A stretch of DNA of 19,360 nucleotides, taken from contig CANQOZ010000014.1 in NCBI GenBank assembly GCA_947625585.1, positions 1 through 19,360 of the forward strand, read 5' to 3'. The notes under the pieces are model-generated. The model made no database searches. It worked only from the letters and a program-made list of their open reading frames with translations, and was not told where the DNA came from. This stretch comes from an uncultured Eubacteriaceae bacterium (GTDB lineage Bacteria > Bacillota > Clostridia > Eubacteriales > Eubacteriaceae). Shown one piece after another: positions 14,868 to 19,360 of this stretch; position 1 is the first letter of the stretch; each line of letters begins with the position of its first letter. A program made the translations under genes and the position numbers.

Positions 14868-15467
14868 ATGGATTTCTTTTATGACTTTGAATTTATTCGA
14901 AATGATAAAAAAAGTAGAACAGTTCCTTTAACCAAAAGGGAGACCAGGATTTTAACACTAGGACTAATGGGGATAAATCCAAAAGATCGCTTTTTAGATT
15001 TAGGAGGAGGAACAGGTGGTATTGCTTGTGAAGCGGCTAAATTAGCCTATATGGGTGAAGTTATTAGTTTAGATAAAAATGAAGCTGCTTGTCATTTAAT
15101 TGAACGAAATAAAAATCGATTTGGATTAGAAAATTTAAAAGTTATTAACAAAGAATCTGTTAAGTACCTAAAATCTTATAATGGTTTGAAATTTGAAAAA
15201 ATTTTTATAGGTGGATCTGGAGGAAATTTAGAAGAAATAATAAATGAATCGACAAAAGTTCTCTCCGATTCAGGAGTGATAGCGGCTAATTTCGTAACTC
15301 TAAATAATTGTTATTTAGCATACAATGAATTTAAAAAGCTGTATGAAAATGTTGAGTTAATCAATTTAAATATTTCTCATAGTATTGATTGTAAAGAAAA
15401 TATAATGTTAAAAGCAGAGAATCCAGTATTTATACTGATCGCTCACAAAGAGAATAAATTTAGTTAA
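14868..15467 (+). CDS. cbiT: Cobalt-precorrin-6B C15-methyltransferase (decarboxylating)
   Basis: CbiT methylates C15 and removes the acetate carboxyl group of ring C. Unlike the other methylases of the operon it has a Rossmann class I SAM fold: motif I FLDLGGGTGGIACEAA at 42-57, the acidic ribose-binding strand VISLDKNEAACHLIERN at 64-80, and FIGGSGGN later. The N-terminal VPLTKRETRILTLG at 19-32 is typical of the family. The 199-residue length is normal. In many clostridial clusters cbiF, cbiG, cbiH and cbiJ come next; here the operon jumps after a 22-nt gap to the SirC-HemC fusion. Confidence 0.94.
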   Translation: MDFFYDFEFIRNDKKSRTVPLTKRETRILTLGLMGINPKDRFLDLGGGTGGIACEAAKLAYMGEVISLDKNEAACHLIERNKNRFGLENLKVINKESVKYLKSYNGLKFEKIFIGGSGGNLEEIINESTKVLSDSGVIAANFVTLNNCYLAYNEFKKLYENVELINLNISHSIDCKENIMLKAENPVFILIAHKENKFS

Positions 15468-15489
15468 TTTAAGTATAAGGATTAATCAA

Positions 15490-16989
15490 ATGTTTGCTCC
15501 GATAAATTATAACTTTTCAAACAAGAAAGCTTTAGTAGTTGGTGCTAGTAAAACTGGTTTAGATAGAGCTGAAAAATTAAGCGAATATGGATGTGATGTA
15601 ACTATCTTATCTGAAGAATTTCCAGAAAATCTAAATTTAGAATTATTTAAAACTAAGCATAAGATTTTTAATTATAATGACATGATTGGTTTTGACTTAG
15701 TTGTTGCTGCTACTAATAATACTCCATTAAATATGTCTATTGTTAAAATTGGAAAAGATATGGGATTAATAACAAACTCAGTAAATTATGATGAAGAAGA
15801 AAACTTTCAATTTCCTGCAAGCTTTCAGATTGATAATTTATTCGTTAGTGTTAGTACTTCGGGGAAACTTCCATTTTTAGCAAAAAAAATAAAAGATGAA
15901 ATTAAACAAAAATTTGGACCTGAATTTAGGTCTTATCTTAGACTTTTAACTGAAGCTAGAGAATTATTAAATTTAAATAAGAGTTTAACTCCTGAAGAAC
16001 GGCTAGAAGAGTTTAAACGATTACAAGACTTCAGTGTAAAAGAACTAAGAGAATACAATGACTCAATCATTAGTAAAAATAAACAAGTTGTAAGAATTGG
16101 TACTCGAAGGTCCAATTTAGCTTTAAGACAAACAAACAAGATTATAGAGAAACTTGCAAAAGAGTATCCTGAAAAGATTTTCATAGCTAAACCAATAAGG
16201 ACAACGGGAGATAGGAGAATAAAACGAACTATTCAAAGTTTGGGTGGAAAAGCTTCATTTATTAAAGAGTTTAATAATGCTTTGACTAATGGAGAAATTG
16301 ATTTTGCAATTCATAGTGCAAAAGATATTGATTTAAATCAGTTAGAAGATACAAAAATTCTTGATATTTTTCCAGAAAGAGAGGATTCTGTAGACGTTCT
16401 TATAACTAAGACCCCAATTGAAGATATTGAAGGAATTAATAATGAGATGGTTATAGGTACTGGAAGTATTCGTCGGAAAACTTTTTTAGCTAATTTAAAT
16501 GACAATTTCAAAGCTAAAAATATTCGTGGAAATGTTGAAACAAGAATAAAAAAGCTCCTAAACGAAAATTTTGATGGAATAATTTTGGCAAAAGCGGGTT
16601 TAAACAGATTAGAAATTGATAATAAAAAATTAGCAGATAATAATTTATATGTAAATGAATTAGAGTTTACACCTGCTCCACTTCAAGGAGTTTTGGCTTT
16701 CCAAACAGTAAAAGATAATGATGAAATAAAAGATCTTTTAAAAGTAACAAAAGACCAAAAAACGACAAAAGAAGCTAACCTAGAACTCAAAATTCAGGAG
16801 ACCTTTAACATAGACTGTACTGTTCCTTTTGGAGCATTAGTTAATAATGAAGATAATAAAATCACTGTTAAAATTACAACTTTTCCAGAAGGAAAACAAA
16901 AAGATTTTATTAAATCCTATTTATCTGAAAACGAATTCCTCAATGAATTAGAGGAATTGAAAATAGATCTGGGTGATAACCTTGGGTAA
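15490..16989 (+). CDS. hemC: Fusion: precorrin-2 dehydrogenase (SirC/CysG-N-like) + hydroxymethylbilane synthase
   Basis: This is a 499-residue two-domain protein. Residues 1-143 are a SirC/Met8/CysG-N domain: VVGASKTGLDRAEKLSEYG Rossmann loop at 16-34, VVAATNNTPLN at 71-81, FVSVSTSGKLPFLAKKIK at 118-135. It would oxidise precorrin-2 to sirohydrochlorin with NAD+. The Asp of CysG (Asp104, in NVVD) aligns with Asn99 here. About 144-198 is a helical linker. Residues 200-499 are hydroxymethylbilane synthase: RIGTRRSNLALRQT, RTTGDRRIK, catalytic Asp279 in HSAKD, IGTGSIRRK, NIRGNVETR, and cofactor-binding Cys443 in IDCTVPFGAL. It condenses four porphobilinogens. Some HemC motifs are loosened (LQGVLAFQ for GQGxLxxE). 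AAGGAT about eight bases upstream supports the ATG. The last 8 nt overlap cobA-hemD. Confidence 0.93.
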   Translation: MFAPINYNFSNKKALVVGASKTGLDRAEKLSEYGCDVTILSEEFPENLNLELFKTKHKIFNYNDMIGFDLVVAATNNTPLNMSIVKIGKDMGLITNSVNYDEEENFQFPASFQIDNLFVSVSTSGKLPFLAKKIKDEIKQKFGPEFRSYLRLLTEARELLNLNKSLTPEERLEEFKRLQDFSVKELREYNDSIISKNKQVVRIGTRRSNLALRQTNKIIEKLAKEYPEKIFIAKPIRTTGDRRIKRTIQSLGGKASFIKEFNNALTNGEIDFAIHSAKDIDLNQLEDTKILDIFPEREDSVDVLITKTPIEDIEGINNEMVIGTGSIRRKTFLANLNDNFKAKNIRGNVETRIKKLLNENFDGIILAKAGLNRLEIDNKKLADNNLYVNELEFTPAPLQGVLAFQTVKDNDEIKDLLKVTKDQKTTKEANLELKIQETFNIDCTVPFGALVNNEDNKITVKITTFPEGKQKDFIKSYLSENEFLNELEELKIDLGDNLG

Positions 16990-18439
16990 AGTTTATCTTG
17001 TTGGCTCAGGAATTAATGAATTAAATCAACTTACATTAAGAGCTAAAGAGTTAATTGAAACTGCAGATGTAATTGTTTATGATTCTTTAATTCCAAGAGA
17101 TGTTTTAAGCTTATCTAATAACAATTGCAAGAAGATTTTTGTAGGAAAAAGAAAAGATGAACATTCTTATAAACAAGAAGAAATAAATGAGTTATTAGCC
17201 CAATTATCTAGAAATTATCAAAGAATTGTTAGATTAAAAGGTGGTGATCCATTCTTATTTGGACGAGCAGGTGAAGAAATTGAATATTTAAATAAAAATG
17301 GAGTAAGATTTGAAGTTATTCCAGGAATTAGTTCAATACAAACACTTGAAGTTTTACTTAATATTCCTTTAACTCATCGCAATTATAATCATTCAGTCCA
17401 AATTTTAACGGGACACGACTTAGGTCTAATTGATTTTAAAAATTTAGCTGATTTTAATGGAAACATTTTAATATTAATGGGTGTTTCTAATATAAATGAA
17501 ATTTGTAATAATTTAATTCAAGCTGGTAAAGATCTTAATACACCAGTTGCTTTAATTAGTAATTTAAATAATAAACCAGTAGGTTTTCAAAAGGGAACAC
17601 TTCTAAGTTTTACTAGTCAAGATTTAAAAGCACAGAAACCAGGAATTATTTTAATCGGTGAAATTATAAATCATTTAGAAAAATTTCAACAAAATAAGAA
17701 AAAAATTCTCATAACAAGACCTAAACGAAGTTATGATAATCTTTCAGAGTCTATTAATGATTTGGGAATAGAAACTGAAATAGTTCCTTTAATAAAGATT
17801 AAAAAAAATATATTTGGAATAGAAAAACTTCAATCGAAGTTAAAGAAGATTGAGGAATATTCTTTTCTAGTGTTTACGAGTCCAACAAGTATTGAGATTT
17901 TCTTTGATTTAATAAGAAAATCTAGAATAGATATTAGAAATCTAGATCTAAAAATTTGTGTTATTGGACCAGGAACAGCAAAAGCTCTTAACCAATATTG
18001 CTTAATTCCAGATTATATTCCTAATGAATATAGCTCTGATGGGATTATTGAAGTTTTAAAGTCTGAGTTAACGTCAAACGATCGAGTTCTAATACCTAGG
18101 TCTACTTCAATAAATAAAAGCTTTTTAAATAGTTTAACCATTACTCAAGTAGATGAAATCGGTATTTACGATATTATTGAAGAACATCCGAACTTAAATC
18201 AAATAATTAAAAATGAAAAAATTGAATTTATAACAGCGACGAGTTCAACTATTGCTCGTAATCTCAGTAAACTGATAGATCAAGATTTAAAAGATAAGAT
18301 TAAAGTATATTCAATAGGTAAAGAAACTTCAAAGGAATTAAAAGGATTTCCAAATATTATAGAAAGTAAAAATTTTTCAATAGATGGATTAATAGAAACG
18401 ATTAAAAATGATTTTACCAACACGGTTAAGAAAAAATAA
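16982..18439 (+). CDS. cobA: Fusion: uroporphyrinogen-III C-methyltransferase (CobA) + uroporphyrinogen-III synthase (HemD)
   Basis: Residues 1-240 are the SUMT domain that doubly methylates uroporphyrinogen III to precorrin-2: LTLRAKELIETADVIVYDSLI at 17-37, VRLKGGDPFLFGRAGEE at 83-99, VIPGISSIQ at 112-120, IPLTHR at 128-133. The usual N-terminal GxGPGDxxLLT loop reads GSGINELNQLT, a marked change. About 245-485 is HemD, which closes hydroxymethylbilane to uroporphyrinogen III: KKILITRPKRSYDNL, FLVFTSPTSIEIFF, VIGPGTAKAL, IPRSTSI and FITATSSTIARNL. CobA-HemD fusions are common in clostridia. GTG 16973 could start a longer frame, but GGGTG (16971-16975) makes a Shine-Dalgarno six bases before TTG 16982, whose product begins MGKVYLVG as the family does (485 residues). 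Confidence 0.95.
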   Translation: MGKVYLVGSGINELNQLTLRAKELIETADVIVYDSLIPRDVLSLSNNNCKKIFVGKRKDEHSYKQEEINELLAQLSRNYQRIVRLKGGDPFLFGRAGEEIEYLNKNGVRFEVIPGISSIQTLEVLLNIPLTHRNYNHSVQILTGHDLGLIDFKNLADFNGNILILMGVSNINEICNNLIQAGKDLNTPVALISNLNNKPVGFQKGTLLSFTSQDLKAQKPGIILIGEIINHLEKFQQNKKKILITRPKRSYDNLSESINDLGIETEIVPLIKIKKNIFGIEKLQSKLKKIEEYSFLVFTSPTSIEIFFDLIRKSRIDIRNLDLKICVIGPGTAKALNQYCLIPDYIPNEYSSDGIIEVLKSELTSNDRVLIPRSTSINKSFLNSLTITQVDEIGIYDIIEEHPNLNQIIKNEKIEFITATSSTIARNLSKLIDQDLKDKIKVYSIGKETSKELKGFPNIIESKNFSIDGLIETIKNDFTNTVKKK

Positions 18440-19360
18440 AGCGATTCGATCGTTAGTTCGTGAAAATCGTTTAGATATAAATGATGTTATTTATCCTTTA
18501 TTCATAGTAGAAGGTAATAATATTAAAGAAGAAATTCCAAGCATGAATGGACAATACCATTTAAGCTTAGATATGTTAAATAATGAAATTAAAGAGTTAA
18601 ACAAGTTAGGCATCAACGCTGTATTATTATTTGGTGTTCCAAATCATAAAGATCCTGAAGCTCAATGTGATTATGACCAAAATGGAATTATTCAAAAAGC
18701 TATTAAAAAGATTAGAGAAATCGATCCAGAAATGTATATAATAGGTGATGTTTGTCTATGCGAATATAAATCAGATGGTCATTGTTGCTTTTTTAACGAA
18801 GATGGAACAATTAATCGCAAAAAAACACTTGACACATTGGCTAAAACTGCATTAAGTTATGCAGAAGCTGGAGTTGATATGGTGGCTCCGTCAGATATGA
18901 TGGACGAACATACAAAATATATTAGAGAAGCACTCGATAACTCAGGCTATGAGAATATCCCAATTATGAGTTATTCCACAAAATATAGTTCATCCTTTTA
19001 TGGACCATTTAGAGATGCAGCAAATTCTGCACCTACTTTTGGAAATAGACGGAGTTATCAAATGGATCCTGCTAATTCAAATGAGGCAATTAAAGAGTCT
19101 TTACTAGATACTGAAGAAGGTGCTGATTGTTTAATGGTAAAACCGGCTATGCCTTATCTTGATATTCTGACAAGAGTTAAAGAAATAACTTATCTTCCTG
19201 TTGCAGCATACCAAGTTAGTGGAGAATATGCTATGTTAAAGGAAGCAGTTAATAAAGGTTTACTTGATGAAAAAGCAATTTATGAATCTTTGCTTAGCAT
19301 AAAACGGGCTGGAGCTGATATAATAATTACATACTTTGCTAAAGAGTTACCTGAATTAAT
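18408..19360 (+). CDS. hemB: Porphobilinogen synthase (delta-aminolevulinate dehydratase), 3' end cut by window
   Basis: HemB condenses two 5-aminolevulinates to porphobilinogen in the cytoplasm. The frame runs from ATG 18408 (MILPTRLRKNKAIRSLVREN) to the right edge, 317 codons, so only some ten residues should be missing from a typical 320-330-residue enzyme. Visible marks are YPLFIVEG at 29-36, the zinc-site cysteines C116, C118 and C126 in DVCLCEYKSDGHC, VAPSDMMD at 159-166, first Schiff-base Lys192 in YSTKYSSSFYGPFRDAA, active-site Lys245 in LMVKPAMPYLDI, and YQVSGEYAM. It is a zinc-type enzyme. The start overlaps the end of cobA-hemD by 32 nt in another frame, with no Shine-Dalgarno, so translation is probably coupled. 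hemL or hemA may follow beyond the window. Confidence 0.96.
   Translation, partial: MILPTRLRKNKAIRSLVRENRLDINDVIYPLFIVEGNNIKEEIPSMNGQYHLSLDMLNNEIKELNKLGINAVLLFGVPNHKDPEAQCDYDQNGIIQKAIKKIREIDPEMYIIGDVCLCEYKSDGHCCFFNEDGTINRKKTLDTLAKTALSYAEAGVDMVAPSDMMDEHTKYIREALDNSGYENIPIMSYSTKYSSSFYGPFRDAANSAPTFGNRRSYQMDPANSNEAIKESLLDTEEGADCLMVKPAMPYLDILTRVKEITYLPVAAYQVSGEYAMLKEAVNKGLLDEKAIYESLLSIKRAGADIIITYFAKELPEL

Noticed and set aside
15933..16184. Minus-strand 83-codon frame inside sirC-hemC
   Set aside because: It falls on the linker and start of a clear HemC domain; a shadow of the coding strand.
1..19360. Defence system, prophage, insertion sequence or CRISPR array
   Set aside because: No transposase, integrase, phage or cas-like product and no regularly spaced repeat was seen; the content is core metabolism.

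Overview
The window is AT-rich (about 30% GC by eye), densely packed DNA. It looks like a chromosomal segment of an anaerobic, low-GC Bacillota (clostridial-type) bacterium. The support is a rubrerythrin, a pyruvate phosphate dikinase of the 876-residue clostridial type, the oxygen-independent (early cobalt) cobalamin genes cbiD/cbiT/cbiC, a CobA-HemD fusion, and a B12 riboswitch with an intrinsic terminator. I cannot name the genus. I see no mobile element, tRNA, rRNA or CRISPR array.

Left part (1-4049). The tail of an unidentified + strand reading frame ends at 61. It faces a minus-strand gene (113-1264) that has the class III aminotransferase fold but no PLP lysine. That gene starts 3 bp from the divergent cobS (1268-2020), which is followed 3 nt later by a DtxR/MntR-type metal-dependent repressor. 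A rubrerythrin comes next, with its own promoter, a PerR-like box over the -10, a strong Shine-Dalgarno and a terminator. Then comes an unrecognised four-helix membrane protein with an acidic cytoplasmic part.

Middle (4050-9418). ppdK has an extended -10 promoter and a strong terminator. It is followed by a secreted, membrane-anchored relative of D-Ala-D-Ala carboxypeptidases (S11) whose catalytic motifs have decayed. After that is a PsiE-like membrane protein with a CorC/HlyC-like C-terminal domain. A 16-bp hairpin and T-run sit directly against its start codon.

Right part (9419-19360). A cobalamin riboswitch (P1 at 9513-9520/9581-9588) with a readable antiterminator/terminator switch precedes one tightly overlapping operon: cbiA, pduX-like threonine kinase, cbiC, cbiL, cbiD, cbiE, cbiT, a SirC-HemC fusion, a CobA-HemD fusion, and hemB running off the right edge. 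HemB makes porphobilinogen. HemC, HemD, CobA and SirC convert it to sirohydrochlorin. CbiL/E/T/D/C carry out part of corrin-ring synthesis, CbiA amidates, and PduX makes L-threonine phosphate for the lower-loop linker. CobS, at the far left, does the final lower-loop attachment. Putting the general tetrapyrrole trunk behind a B12 switch suggests that B12 (perhaps with siroheme) is the main tetrapyrrole product here. cbiF, cbiG, cbiH, cbiJ and a cobaltochelatase are not in the window.

Most worth a second look: two probable pseudoenzymes (lysine-less aminotransferase, SxxK-less S11 protein), the SirC-HemC fusion with a substituted conserved Asp, the changed SUMT GPGD loop, and the hairpin/T-run/ATG arrangement found twice.
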